From Actinernus sp. WN-2022 (lineage: Eukaryota; Cnidaria; Anthozoa; Actiniaria; Actinernidae): a DNA stretch of 64,000 nt. The notes under the pieces were generated by a model. It was not told the origin of the DNA. It saw nothing but the letters and a program-made list of their open reading frames with translations, and ran no database searches. Position numbers and translations under genes: made by a program. This document shows, one piece after another, positions 9,765-20,860 of the stretch (positions are counted from its first letter, which is position 1; each line of letters begins with the position of its first letter). The stretch spans positions 34,990,802-35,054,801 of the forward strand of contig JAOWCC010000064.1 of NCBI GenBank assembly GCA_030867875.1. Reading direction: 5' to 3'.

Positions 9765-10881
9765 GGTAGTGTATACCTGTGGCTTTTTCATTACAACATA
9801 GTTGTTAAAATCTGTATTATTCAGTATTTTGTACCATAGAATATCGCCAATCATGTGCCCTCCTGGGTAGAATATACCTGAGGGCCACAGTCAAGTCACT
9901 TGGGTAGTGTATACCTGTGGCTTTTTTATTGCAACATAATCGTTAAAATCTTTATTATTATCTTTTATCATATAATATCGCCAATCATGTGCCCTCCAGG
10001 GTAGAATATACCTGAGGGCCACAGTCAAGTCACTTGGGTAGTGTATACCTGTGGCTTTTTCATTGCAGCATAATCGTTAAAAACTGTATTATTATCTTTT
10101 ATCATATAATATCGCCAATCATGTGCCCTCCAGGGTAGAATATACCTGAGGGTCACAGTCAAGTCACTTGGGTAGTGTATACCTGTGGCTTTTTCATTGC
10201 AGCATAATCGTTAAAATCTTTATTATTATCTTTTATCATATAATATCGCCAATCATGTGCCCTCCAGGGTAGAATATACCTGAGGGCCACAGTCAAGTCA
10301 CTTGGGTAGTGTATACCTGTGGCTTTTTCATTGCAGCATAATCGTTAAAAACTGTATTATTATCTTTTATCATATAATATCGCCAATCATGTGCCCTCCA
10401 GGGTAGAATATACCTGAGGGTCACAGTCAAGTCACTTGGGTAGTGTATACCTGTGGCTTTTTCATTGCAGCATAATCGTTAAAAACTGTATTATTATCTT
10501 TTATCATATAATATCGCCAATCATGTGCCCTCCAGGGTAGAATATACCTGAGGGCCACAGTCAAGTCACTTGGGTAGTGTATACCTGTGGCTTTTTCATT
10601 GCAGCATAATCGTTAAAAACTGTATTATTCAGAATTTTTTACCATAGAATATCGCCAATCATGTGCCTCTTGGGTAGAATATACCTGAGGGTCACAGTCA
10701 AGTCACTTGGGTAGTGTATACCTGTGGCTTTTTCATTGCAGCATAATCGTTAAAATCTGTATTATTCAGTATTTTTTGCCATAGAATATCGCCAATTATG
10801 TGCCCTCCAGGGTAGAATATACCTGACGGTCACAGTCAAGTCACTTGGGTAGTGTATAACTGTGGCTTTTTCTGTATTATT
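9765..10881. repeat. Minisatellite, 134-138 bp unit, eight copies and a partial ninth
   Basis: Unit starts (GGTAGTGTATACC) fall at 9765, 9903, 10037, 10171, 10305, 10439, 10573, 10710 and 10848, giving spacings of 138, 134, 134, 134, 134, 134, 137 and 138. The inner units are almost identical and the outer ones more diverged, the usual mark of unequal exchange. Each unit holds two related boxes, GGTAGTGTATACCTG and GGTAGAATATACCTG, plus CTGTGGC and GCCACAG as an inverted pair. Non-coding. Confidence 0.95.
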
Positions 10882-11523
10882 TCTGTAGATATCTTTTTGT
10901 AGCAAAGGCTTAAAAGCAAACGGGACATTTTATCTCGAATGCGGGCATGCTTCCCGTCCGACTGCTTATAAAAAAACATCCGGTGGCTTGCTCAAAATTA
11001 GTCTACTAGCTTAAATTGCATCATCCTAGAACTATTTCTGATTTCCTGTCTTTGTTATATTAGCTTTACCCGGAAAGTTGGGTCACTCAGTAACTGGCCG
11101 AATGAATTGAACTTGTGAGGTGAAAACCAGAAAAGTGATTGGGCTTTTCATTTCGAACCAATTGTTTTTCAGATTCGACTAATTCTGTACACCACCGGAA
11201 AATCACAACCGCTAGCGTGTTGTCCTAATTTTTTTCTATCAGTTTAATGGAACGCGTTCAAGAAACTAGAGAATCGCACATATTATATCCATGGGAGAAA
11301 GAAACCTTAGCTGCAACTCCATAAATTGAAAAGGCAAATCAGTTCCTGCGTTATCTGAGTTATCTGGATTAGAATAACCGTTCATGGTCTCTGAAGGCTA
11401 AAGGTCAGAAATTTAATAGCGGAACTTTAAAAACTGCCAGATTCTGCAAACTCTGCATAGGACATGCGTGTTTATTTCTTCGTTGCATTCGTAAATTTTT
11501 CATATTAAAAAAACAGATAACAC
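10882..11523. other. Intergenic, no feature recognised
   Basis: Nothing beyond short chance reading frames was seen in this stretch. Confidence 0.4.
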
Positions 11524-11531
11524 CTTAGTGG

Positions 11532-11599
11532 CTAGCCTGAATTTCAGCCGTCTCCTCTGGTTCGTACGAACCCAGAGGAGACGGCTGAAATTCAGGCTG
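11532..11599. mobile_element. Tiny hairpin MITE with 8-bp target duplication
   Basis: A near-perfect 68 bp palindrome. The arms read AGCCTGAATTTCAGCCGTCT and its complement around the self-complementary loop TTCGTACGAA. The flanks CTTAGTGG at 11524-11531 and 11600-11607 form an exact 8-bp direct repeat, the length made by hAT-type transposases. Compare 28579-28644, which has the same design and end motif. Confidence 0.85.
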
Positions 11600-11607
11600 C
11601 TTAGTGG

Positions 11608-13027
11608 CAGGGATCAAAACGTTCGACTCCGTGTTACTTTGATTGACGTCTCCCGCTGATGCACAGCGCTCTCCTGATATCCTGTAGAGCGCTGCGCAAC
11701 GGGAAACTTGGACGTTATCCTTCCAAGTTCTATTGTTTCCTGCTAATCCCTGAACCTAAATTTCAGGGCTTGCGGCTCCTCGTGGAACAGTTCCTAGTAA
11801 TATTCAGTTGGGAAATAAGAACACACATTTTACTGGACTTGGAGTCGTGGAAAGAAGACGAAAGAACTTGCTTCTAGCAAGGCAATAATGCCTTAAGTCT
11901 TGCCGTTTATAGCATTTATACAACCGCTATGTAGTTTATAAGATCGTCTTTACCTTTTATAATTTTCATACAACTGATCAGTTTGTAATTAGCTTTTATC
12001 TTTAGGCTTAATAAATATATTCTCAATACTTGTGGCAATATTAAGTTCGTTCTCCGCGCGCACGTCCTTGCTGCACGGTTACAAATACATGCATGCAGAA
12101 CGTTTTAAGAATAGTTTTATAAGGATATGTGTATTTTTAAGTATAATTTAACTTTTTATATTTTAAAATTACTATTGATATGTATTTTATCATTAGCAAT
12201 AAAGTCATTATTATTTATTTGTTATAATCTAGAGTCGCCAAAATCGGACCAAATATGGCCGCGGTCGCTAACGTCGGAGAGGTGGCCACCTACGAGAAGT
12301 TTCACCCTCGGGGGAGGGGTGTTCTTCCTATAGGCTATATTCGGCAGGTAGGGGTGATCGTCGTATTTTTTAGGGTTTGAAATCGGCGATTTAGTAAGTA
12401 ATTTGAATGAGGACCCCATCAGAATTTTAATTTGTTAGGTAGTCGCTTAAGGGGTGGTCGCTCCAGGATGTTCCACTCTATCTACTGTAAACAAAAAAAC
12501 TGGCTTCGAAAATCAAGATGGTCTCTTGCGAAAATCTATTAAGTAATGCAATGATTCCAGAGATATATGAATGGATACTGTTAATGATTGTATCTTTTTT
12601 TTAGAACAAATTGGCTTTTACCGCCTTAATAGACGACTGCTGTGTTGTATCCGCCGGGAGCAGCCAAATGGATTTTTACGTTTTTCTTCAAAGTGTCGCA
12701 AAGCGAGGAAGATAAATCTTGAATATGAGGTTGATAAATAACTGATTACGAGAAATATGAATTAATAAACAGTTTTCTTTTTCAGAAAAATGTTAATGGC
12801 ACTAGTTTTTATTTCTGACTAATAATAACAATACGGATTCGTCGCTTGCTTTCAATATCTATGGATGATAGTTAACCGGCTATGAGTTTCGATTCCCGCG
12901 TTAACTGATGCAGCTCAGTGCAGCCCATGAACATAATTTGTTTTGTTTTTTAATCTTAAAGCACATTATTTATTGTATCTGCATGTGTTCATATGGGTGT
13001 CGAGACTGTTTACCACATGATGTATAT
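11608..13027. other. Intergenic; possible dispersed repeat near 12230-12480
   Basis: No gene recognised. The stretch 12229-12480 contains repeated phrases of the type GAGGTGGCCACCTACGAGAA and GTAGTCGCTTAAGGGGTGG, which look like a decayed dispersed repeat. The rest is AT-rich and featureless to my reading. Confidence 0.35.
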
Positions 13028-15519
13028 GAGGACTGTTAACACAAAAGGAGGACTCACGTCTAACACCCCTCTGAGAAGAATACCGGTTAAAGACTGAACA
13101 AAAAAACGAGAAAAGCCGGGAGACCAAAAACTGCGTGCATGCCAGCCAAGTATGGTGGGTAGTAGTAGCCTTTTTGTGATAACGACGCTCATGATGTGCG
13201 AAGTTTTACCTATAGTTCGGGTTGCATTCCCAGGAGGCAGTGCAGAACGTTGCACTGATATCATCGGACCAATCGCCGTTTCAGAATGAACGCACGTACA
13301 CTGAAATGCAAAGTAGGATAACTACATGAGCCGGCACTTCTAAACGATTTAGCATTAGTTAAGCATCGTAAAGAGCGATAAAACTCGCGAGCGCGCCTAT
13401 ATGCTTTTAATAAAGAGAGAAAATACTGACGTATCGACATCGTAACGTCTGAGAATTCATGAGCGCATATGGCTTTTAATAAAGAGAGAAAATTCTGAAA
13501 TATCGACAAAAGTTTGCTATCATGAGGACTGTTAACACAAAAGGAGGACTCACGTCTAACACCCCTCTGAGAAGAATACCGGTTAAAGACTGAACAAAAA
13601 AACGAGAAAAGCCGGGAGACCAAAAACTGCGTGCATGCCAGCCAAGTATGGTGGGTAGTAGTAGCCTTTTTGTGATAACGACGCTCATGATGTGCGAAGT
13701 TTTACCTATAGCTATAGTTCGGGTTGCATTCCCAGGAGGCAGTGCAGAACGTTGCACTGATATCATCGGACCAATCGCCGTTTCAGAATGAACGCACGTA
13801 CACTGAAATGCAAAGTAGGATAACTACATGAGCCGGCACTTCTAAACGATTTAGCATTAGTTAAGCATCGTAAAGAGCGATAAAACTCGCGAGCGCGCCT
13901 ATATGCTTTTAATAAAGAGAGAAAATACTGACGTATCGACATCGTAACGTCTGAGAATTCATGAGCGCATATGGCTTTTAATAAAGAGAGAAAATTCTGA
14001 AATATCGACAAAAGTTTGCTATCAATTGATGTGCGAAGTTTTACCTATAGTTCGGGTTGCATTCCCAGGAGGCAGTGCAGAACGTTGCACTGATATCATC
14101 GGACCAATCGCCGTTTCAGAATGAACGCACGTACACTGAAATGCAAAGTAGGATAACTACATGAGCCGGCACTTCTAAACGATTTAGCATTAGTTAAGCA
14201 TCGTAAAGAGCGATAAAACTCGCGAGCGCGCCTATATGCTTTTAATAAAGAGAGAAAATACTGACGTATCGACATCGTAACGTCTGAGAATTCATGAGCG
14301 CATATGGCTTTTAATAAAGAGAGAAAATTCTGAAATATCGACAAAAGTTTGCTATCATGAGGACTGTTAACACAAAAGGAGGACTCACGTCTAACACCCC
14401 TCTGAGAAGAATACCGGTTAAAGACTGAACAAAAAAACGAGAAAAGCCGGGAGACCAAAAACTGCGTGCATGCCAGCCAAGTATGGTGGGTAGTAGTAGC
14501 CTTTTTGTGATAACGACGCTCATGATGTGCGAAGTTTTACCTATAGCTATAGTTCGGGTTGCATTCCCAGGAGGCAGTGCAGAACGTTGCACTGATATCA
14601 TCGGACCAATCGCCGTTTCAGAATGAACGCACGTACACTGAAATGCAAAGTAGGATAACTACATGAGCCGGCACTTCTAAACGATTTAGCATTAGTTAAG
14701 CATCGTAAAGAGCGATAAAACTCGCGAGCGCGCCTATATGCTTTTAATAAAGAGAGAAAATACTGACGTATCGACATCGTAACGTCTGAGAATTCATGAG
14801 CGCATATGGCTTTTAATAAAGAGAGAAAATTCTGAAATATCAACAAAAGTTTGCTATCATGAGGACTGTTAACACAAAAGGAGGACTCACGTCTAACACC
14901 CCTCTGAGAAGAATACCGGTTAAAGACAACAAAAAAACGAGAAAAGCCGGGAGACCAAAAACTGCGTGCATGCCAGCCAAGTATGGTGGGTAGTAGTAGC
15001 CTTTTTGTGATAACGACGCTCATGATGTGCGAAGTTTTACCTATAGTTCGGGTTGCATTCCCAGGAGGCAGTGCAGAACGTTGCACTGATATCATCGGAC
15101 CAATCGCCGTTTCAGAATGAACGCACGTACACTGAAATGCAAAGTAGGATAACTACATGAGCCGGCACTTCTAAACGATTTAGCATTAGTTAAGCATCGT
15201 AAAGAGCGATAAAACTCGCGAGCGCGCCTATATGCTTTTAATAAAGAGAGAAAATACTGACGTATCGACATCGTAACGTCTGAGAATTCATGAGCGCATA
15301 TGGCTTTTAATAAAGAGAGAAAATTCTGAAATATCAACAAAAGTTTGCTATCATGAGGACTGTTAACACAAAAGGAGGACTCACGTCTAACACCCCTCTG
15401 AGAAGAATACCGGTTAAAGACTGAACAAAAAAACGAGAAAAGCCGGGAGACCAAAAACTGCGTGCATGCCAGCCAAGTATGGTGGGTAGTAGTAGCCTTT
15501 TTGTGATAACGACGCTCAT
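13028..15519. repeat. Satellite array, about 495 bp unit, four full and two partial copies
   Basis: Unit starts (GAGGACTGTTAACAC) fall at 13028, 13524, 14359, 14861 and 15355. The piece 14025-14358 is a partial unit lacking its first 160 or so bases, joined at GATGTGCGAAG. Units differ by only a few substitutions and small indels (for example CTATAG doubled in two of them), so the array is young or kept uniform. Each unit ends with two related sub-repeats built on CTTTTAATAAAGAGAGAAAA. The open frames on the minus strand simply recur with the unit and show no known domain. Each unit also has a minus-strand TATAG-GTAAAAC followed about 70 bases later by AGTTTTTGG (see findings). Confidence 0.95.
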
Positions 15520-15564
15520 ATATATATGACATTCTATATATATATATAGCAAGACTAGGAACTG

Positions 15565-15820
15565 AGAATGCTTTACCATTTGCACAGAAAAACCGGTTGG
15601 GATGGAAAACGCCATACGGAACGGTCGATCCGGCGCGGCGCCAATTGGAACAAGTAGATTAATGCAAATGGTACACAAATGTTCGGTTATTTTGGTTGGA
15701 ATGGAAAAAGAGGAATACCTCTGTCCTTACCGAAAACTTTCCAGTGGAATGAACCGTTCCATTTTTAATTCCCAACCGAAAATACCGGGTTTCCGTGGAA
15801 ATGGTAAGCGCTCTGAGTGT
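15565..15820. mobile_element. MITE-like inverted-repeat element
   Basis: The left end (GCTTTACCATTTGCACAGAA) and right end (TTCCGTGGAAATGGTAAGC) are inverted copies, with CCAACCG/CGGTTGG pairs inside them and a GGCGCGGCGCC centre. The ends resemble those of the element at 19970-20296, so the two probably share a transposase family. Confidence 0.6.
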
Positions 15821-15923
15821 TTTCGTTACTAAAACCCTACAAACAGTATATTTATTCAGATGCTCAGAGTCTTTCAGGACTCGTGTTGCAATAGAAGAGG
15901 CCCGTCTTCATGGGCGGATTTAG

Positions 15924-15940
15924 GGGGGGGGGGGGGGGTG
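15924..15940. repeat. Poly-G run
   Basis: A run of about 17 G within TTAGGGG...GGTGG, flanked by paired CCACCCCC stretches. Its length may be uncertain in the assembly. Confidence 0.8.
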
Positions 15941-16079
15941 GATTGGGTGGCTACCACCCCCCTATGGGCTGGTTGGACTGGCCAAATTACAGTATTTTAC
16001 AGAGGCAATGTTTCCAAACAAAAAATCTATGACAGCCACCCCCCGTTCAAAAATCCTTGATCCGTCCCTGCGTCTTTCA

Positions 16080-17636
16080 TTAAACACGGACGTTCATTAC
16101 ACGTTTCTACTTTAGTAGTTTAGAGAATAAGACTACTTCAAAAACAATATCAGCCAGGCTGTTACTTTCAGGTAAGATTCCTGCCTATCGAAGATTGATC
16201 TTCGCTCGTGTAAAAAACTCCTTCTTATACAACCCACGCTCTCTCTCTTTAGCCTCTTGTATCATATAGGCATTGTGTTTTAGCTCTAGCTGATATAAAA
16301 ATGCATCTTATCGGCATGCATTTTAGGTTTTTCATTGAAACAACTGTTGCCGTTCGCACTCTTGCGTGAGATGTCATGGACATGCGCAGTTGAAGCAGGA
16401 GTCGAGTAGTCTAGTTCTCTCTTAAAAATGAAGAAACGTTATCCGTGACTTTTGCTGTAAAATCAGTCTTTAGTATAAAAGACACATGTGTACTCGGTTA
16501 TCGAGTTAAAGCAGCCCTTATCAACAAATAGAGTATACAACCAGTGATAACTCCGGGGAAACGTGACACAATAATAAACGAACATTGAATTCATTATACA
16601 ATCATAAACCACTCAGAAGAAATGACTGAAAAAGCTGAATTTAAATGGTTTTAGCTAAGCACGTAATAGTCATAAGGTTAGCAAACGTACAAGCTCTTGA
16701 GTTGTAAGTGAGCGAACAAAACGAGTGCGCTAGTTAACGTTGGCGTTAGATTTCCTTACATAAATGTCACTTTCTCAACTCTTTAAAAGTTTCCGCTCTT
16801 TTTAAATTTACTAAACAGAAAATATTTTTTTAAGAATCAATTAAAGTTCAACGAAAGCGATTTAAAAACCTAGGAGCGAAAACAATATTTGTTTACATTT
16901 TTAATCTATTACTAAGCGAACATAATGATTTGAACACCATTTCGTTGTGAAATATAGTCTGATATTTTCTTCTTGAAAATTTGATGTTCTAGAAACCTCA
17001 TAATGATATATTCACGAACGTCAGTTGTTTCTCGGGCTAATATACTGAATATAAAACACTTAGACTGTATCTTGACAGAAGAACTCTGTTGTTGTAATAG
17101 TTGACAAATTGCCTTCATTTTCTTAGCAAAAAATATATTTTAAATGTGCACCTGTTTGAAGGTGAACATCCGTGAGTAACTAACTAATATATAATTTGAA
17201 AGAAACCTTACTTAGCTTATTCTGAACATTCAGTTGAACTTGTAGTTCGCCTACTATGTTAATTGGTCCTGTTTCTTTTGTAACAATGAGAAACTGAAGG
17301 AAAACGCATTCGTGTGTTTGTCAATGTGTGATGATATCTTTGACAACGTCTTCTTTGATAAACTGTCGGCATATATATACACTCTTTGGGGGACAGTACA
17401 TTGATATGAGGGAACCGGGAGTTACCTAGAAACATATGTCACATCGACATACTTCAAAACACTCTTGGAGGTCAGTCGATAACAAGGCGCGGATTTTCAA
17501 AGAAACCGAGTTGTCCTCTCTTTTAAACTCCCTCCTCGGATTTTGCTTGCTATCTTACTGCAAAGTCTCCCTGGCTTAGACACTATGCAATAGTTATTGG
17601 GGGTTGGGATGAATAATTGAGGTAATAGGAACAACA
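16080..17636. other. Intergenic, no feature recognised
   Basis: AT-rich DNA with short frames only. I found no domain, RNA gene or repeat shared with other parts of the window. Confidence 0.4.
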
Positions 17637-18283
17637 ATGTTTGCTCTCAAAAGATTGTTATGCATGCCTAATTCTGTTTCCGTGTTTGTCTCCAGTAACT
17701 TATATACTAGATGTCATTTTCCTGACGATAAAACTCGATCCTCGTTTGAATTTCCTGCGCGCCGCCATCTTGTATCATTTATTTTATTGATATTTAAAGC
17801 ACTACATGGACTTGCTCCGCAATATGTCAAGGACATGATCAGTCACTATGTGCTTGGTAGAAACCTTAGATCGTCAAAAGCTAACCTACTTACGGAACCT
17901 AGATTTAATGTAAATAACTATGGTGGTAGAGCTTTTACTGTTTGTAGCCCTAGGCTATGGAATAAGCTTCCTGCTTCTATCAGAGAATGTGATAATGCTT
18001 CTAAATTTAAGAGCAAACTGAAGACACTATTGTTTAAAATAGCCTATAACGTGTAGGGTAGTGATATTTTGTTATTTATTTATTTATATGAAGTTGTAGA
18101 TTTTAGATTTTATGATTAATATGTAAAATTTTTGACCAATGTAATATTACACCAATGTAAGATTTTAGATTTTGTGATTTATATGTAAATTTTTAATGAC
18201 CAATGTATTTTAGACCAATGTAAAGCGCTTAGATATATTTGTTATAAGCGCTATATAAGCTTTAATATATTATTATTATTATC
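17637..18283 (+). pseudogene. 5'-truncated LINE: C-terminus of the reverse transcriptase protein and 3' tail
   Basis: The frame 17637-18056 (139 codons) ends in a pattern typical of the region after the reverse transcriptase domain in CR1/L2-type LINEs: KALHGLAPQYV, GRNLRSSKANLL, GRAFTVCSPRLWNKLPASIR and KSKLKTLLFK. The LINE match begins only around residue 35, so the ATG is probably chance. The 3' tail carries the stem-forming pair AAGCGCTT...AAGCGCTATATAA (18222-18258) and ends in (TTA)n at about 18283. A related copy is at 35940-36730. No catalytic domain remains, so it is a dead insertion. Confidence 0.85.
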
Positions 18284-18371
18284 TTGGATTTTTCACAGTG
18301 TTGCCCAAACAATGGCTCTTTATTTGTGTAACAATAGGGGCAACACTGTGACGTCATGACTGATCCAAGAT
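18284..18371. mobile_element. Short inverted-repeat element
   Basis: ATCTTGGATTTTTCACAGTG at the left and CACTGTGACGTCATGACTGATCCAAGAT-like sequence at the right are inverted copies around an AT-rich centre, about 90 bp in all. It directly follows the (TTA)n tail of the LINE. Confidence 0.55.
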
Positions 18372-18405
18372 GGCGACGCGCAGGAAATTCAAATGAGTTT
18401 TATTG

Positions 18406-18543
18406 CTGGGTTGCACGTGACGTCATGGCCGCCATGTTGGTGGACGTTAACAAAAGATTCCTCATTAGCTTCTCTTGTTAGTTCCACCAACATGGCCGCC
18501 ACGGCTTTGTCATTTGAATCTCTGGGGATTGGTTGCAACCCAA
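18406..18543. mobile_element. Short inverted-repeat element with GGCCGCCATG motifs
   Basis: The ends TGGGTTGCA and TGCAACCCA are inverted. Inside, ATGGCCGCCATGTTGGTGGA and CCACCAACATGGCCGCCA form a second inverted pair. About 138 bp, non-coding. The reading frame across it is chance. Confidence 0.6.
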
Positions 18544-19392
18544 GAATGGACAGTAATATCGGTGCATAAATGACATCTAGTGTACAATTTACTGGAGACA
18601 AACACAGAAACAGACTTAGGCATCCATACCAAACACTTGAGAACAAACATTGTTTTTCAGCCGAGGTCTTCCTTTAAAGTTAAATATCAAAAACACATAG
18701 AGGGTGTTAAGCAGTAGCTTTGTTCCTATATAAGGTCCGAAAGTAAAAGTAACATCGAAGCCTAGAAGAGTTTTTTGGGCGATATGTATTATATGCTGGA
18801 CGGTATATTAAACGTTGGTCAGCTTGTTCATCTAATAATAAAGTTACGTGATCGAAGTTTGTCGATGCAAAACAAAGCGAGCAAAACAAATCACTTTCAT
18901 TGATCTCATGGGAAGATTTAATAAACTGAAACAAAAATAACATGACATTATTTTCCCCATTTTGCATTTTTGAAGGAGTAGACATTTTTATTGTCGACCT
19001 AAATTTGTCTCATTTTCTTTCCGTTTCCTGGTTTTCGTTTTACTGAGCAGTCCTATGTATATAAAAACACCAAAAAAAGCGGAATTGGTATATTCCCCTG
19101 GCTATGTAAGTTGCTATCGTTCATTACCCAAGTCTCCTATGCGGACCTCTGTTATTCCTGACTGTTGATTCTTATGGCTTAACTTTTGAATTAAAGTAAC
19201 CGACTCCGTCACTGTATATGAAGATTAAACGAGTTTTATCATGAAATGACGCGTTGGTAAACTTGACACTAAAGCGATAGCTGACAACAACACAGGCGAC
19301 CAAGAGTCTTGAGGCATATTTCCCAAAATGGTACTATTTTTCTTCTCGGTATCCAAAAGCTTCATTTATGTCGGAAATCCAAAACAAACCCT

Positions 19393-19894
19393 AGTTCCCC
19401 AAACATGGTTGTTTCATAAAGAAACCCATTATGCTCCTGTCGCGTAATTGAATTTTCCGAGGAAAACAACTGCGCTTGCGGATGGGAACCTCACGAAATC
19501 TCAAATGAATAGCACGAAATTAAAAAAGTTGAAAATCTTCTGAAAAACACGCTCTTCGCTGGTCGACTTATTTTCTTTGTGCATTTTTTTCATAATGAAT
19601 AGGTGCTCCTGTTAGTTTTACGATTATTTTAAAAGCTTTGCCAGTTCCCCACCCCACCCCAATGTTTCATAAAGAAACCATTATGCTCCTGTCGTGTAAT
19701 TGAATTTTTCCGAGGAAAACAACTGCGCTTGCGGTGGGAACCTCACGAAATCTCAAATGAATAGCACGAAATTAAAAAAGTTGAAAATTTTCTGAAAAAT
19801 ACGCTCTTCGCTGGTCGACTTATTTTCTTTGTGCATTTTTTTCATAATGAATAGGTGCTCGTGTTAGTTAAAAGCTTTGCCAGCCCACCCCAAT
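19393..19894. repeat. Direct tandem duplication of about 250 bp
   Basis: Copies 19393-19642 and 19643-19894 both begin AGTTCCCC and run through TTTCATAAAGAAACC and AATGAATAGGTGCTC to AAAAGCTTTGCCAG. A handful of substitutions and small indels separate them, so the duplication is moderately recent. Non-coding. Confidence 0.85.
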
Positions 19895-19969
19895 GTATAC
19901 GTGTTTTTGCTCCATTCTGGCAGGCACTGCTATGGATTTTAGGTATTCTTTTGTCCCAACTCTTACACA

Positions 19970-20296
19970 ATATTGGTTGTTTACCATTTACACAGAAATT
20001 CCGATCGGAAATTCCGGCGTAAATGGTACACAAAATTTCCCAAACTGAATTTCCCGATCGGAAAAAACGTTTACCATTTGTACACAAAAATCGCTCCGTA
20101 TAAGGCCTGGAACTGGTATGACCGACTGGGAATTGTATATTTCTCGTTCAGGAATTCCAGGAATCATTGGGACTGCCTTTTCAGACGTTCCATTAATTTC
20201 GGAAATTTTCCACGGGACGAACCGAAAAAAACGTTTACCATTTGCATTCCAACCGAAATTTCCGGAATTTCCGTGTAAATGGCAAACAACCAATAT
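19970..20296. mobile_element. MITE with 30 bp terminal inverted repeats
   Basis: The left end ATATTGGTTGTTTACCATTT and right end AAATGGCAAACAACCAATAT are inverted. An internal repeat of the same TTTACCATTTG box lies near 20070 and 20240. 327 bp, non-coding. I see no clear target duplication. Related to the element at 15565-15820. Confidence 0.75.
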
Positions 20297-20431
20297 GTCT
20301 GAATTTCTGTTTTGGTGAATTTCATTTCTATTTGAATTAGCAGTATTTCTATGGTCTTAAAAGCAGATTAACTCCTGTGTTCCGCAGAACAATGCTAACC
20401 ATAACAAGAGACCATCACCTAGCTACTAAGT

Positions 20432-20624
20432 AAGGGTTAGAGACTGCTTGTGAGTTCTTTATCGACAAATACAGGCACGCGCTGATTGTACGATGAACGA
20501 AAAATAATGAATACTGCATGAGGCCGAAGGCCGAATGCAGTATGAAGAAATTTTGAGTTCATCGTACAGTCAGCAAGTGACTGTAATTTGCCGATAAAGC
20601 ACAAACATAAAGTCTCTAACCCTT
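20432..20624. mobile_element. MITE with inner palindrome
   Basis: AAGGGTTAGAGACT at the left is inverted as AGTCTCTAACCCTT at the right, with further pairing (TTTATCGACAAAT/TTTGCCGATAAA). The centre holds its own palindrome, CTGCATGAGGCCGAAGGCCGAATGCAG-like, at 20513-20545. Confidence 0.7.
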
Positions 20625-20860
20625 TTAATATTCAAACTGAGTGCACTGTCAGCCGTGAATTTCAATTTAAATCAGTTGTCAATAACAATTTCATAAAGAA
20701 GTCAAATATTTCGCATGAATTAAATCGTTTTACGGTAAATATCTCCACAAAGAAAAGTCATTTCAATAGACAATGAATAAAAACAGAAGTAGATAACTGT
20801 GCAAAGAATAATTTACTTTGGCGTTCGGTCAGTTTAGTTGACGCCTTGCGAGTACATGTT

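Noticed and set aside
9765..10881. A CRISPR-like array
   Set aside because: The repeats are contiguous 134 bp units without unique spacers, in animal DNA. It is a minisatellite.
13113..13260. 5S rRNA or a standard U1, U2, U4, U5 or U6 gene in the satellite unit
   Set aside because: A few short resemblances, such as CCTGGGAAT, are not backed by the conserved boxes or overall structure from memory. Only the weaker SL/snRNA-like motif pair is kept as a lead.
13010..15678. A series of repeated minus-strand reading frames of 80-165 codons as a protein gene family
   Set aside because: They recur only because the satellite unit recurs, start and stop at arbitrary places, and contain no known domain.
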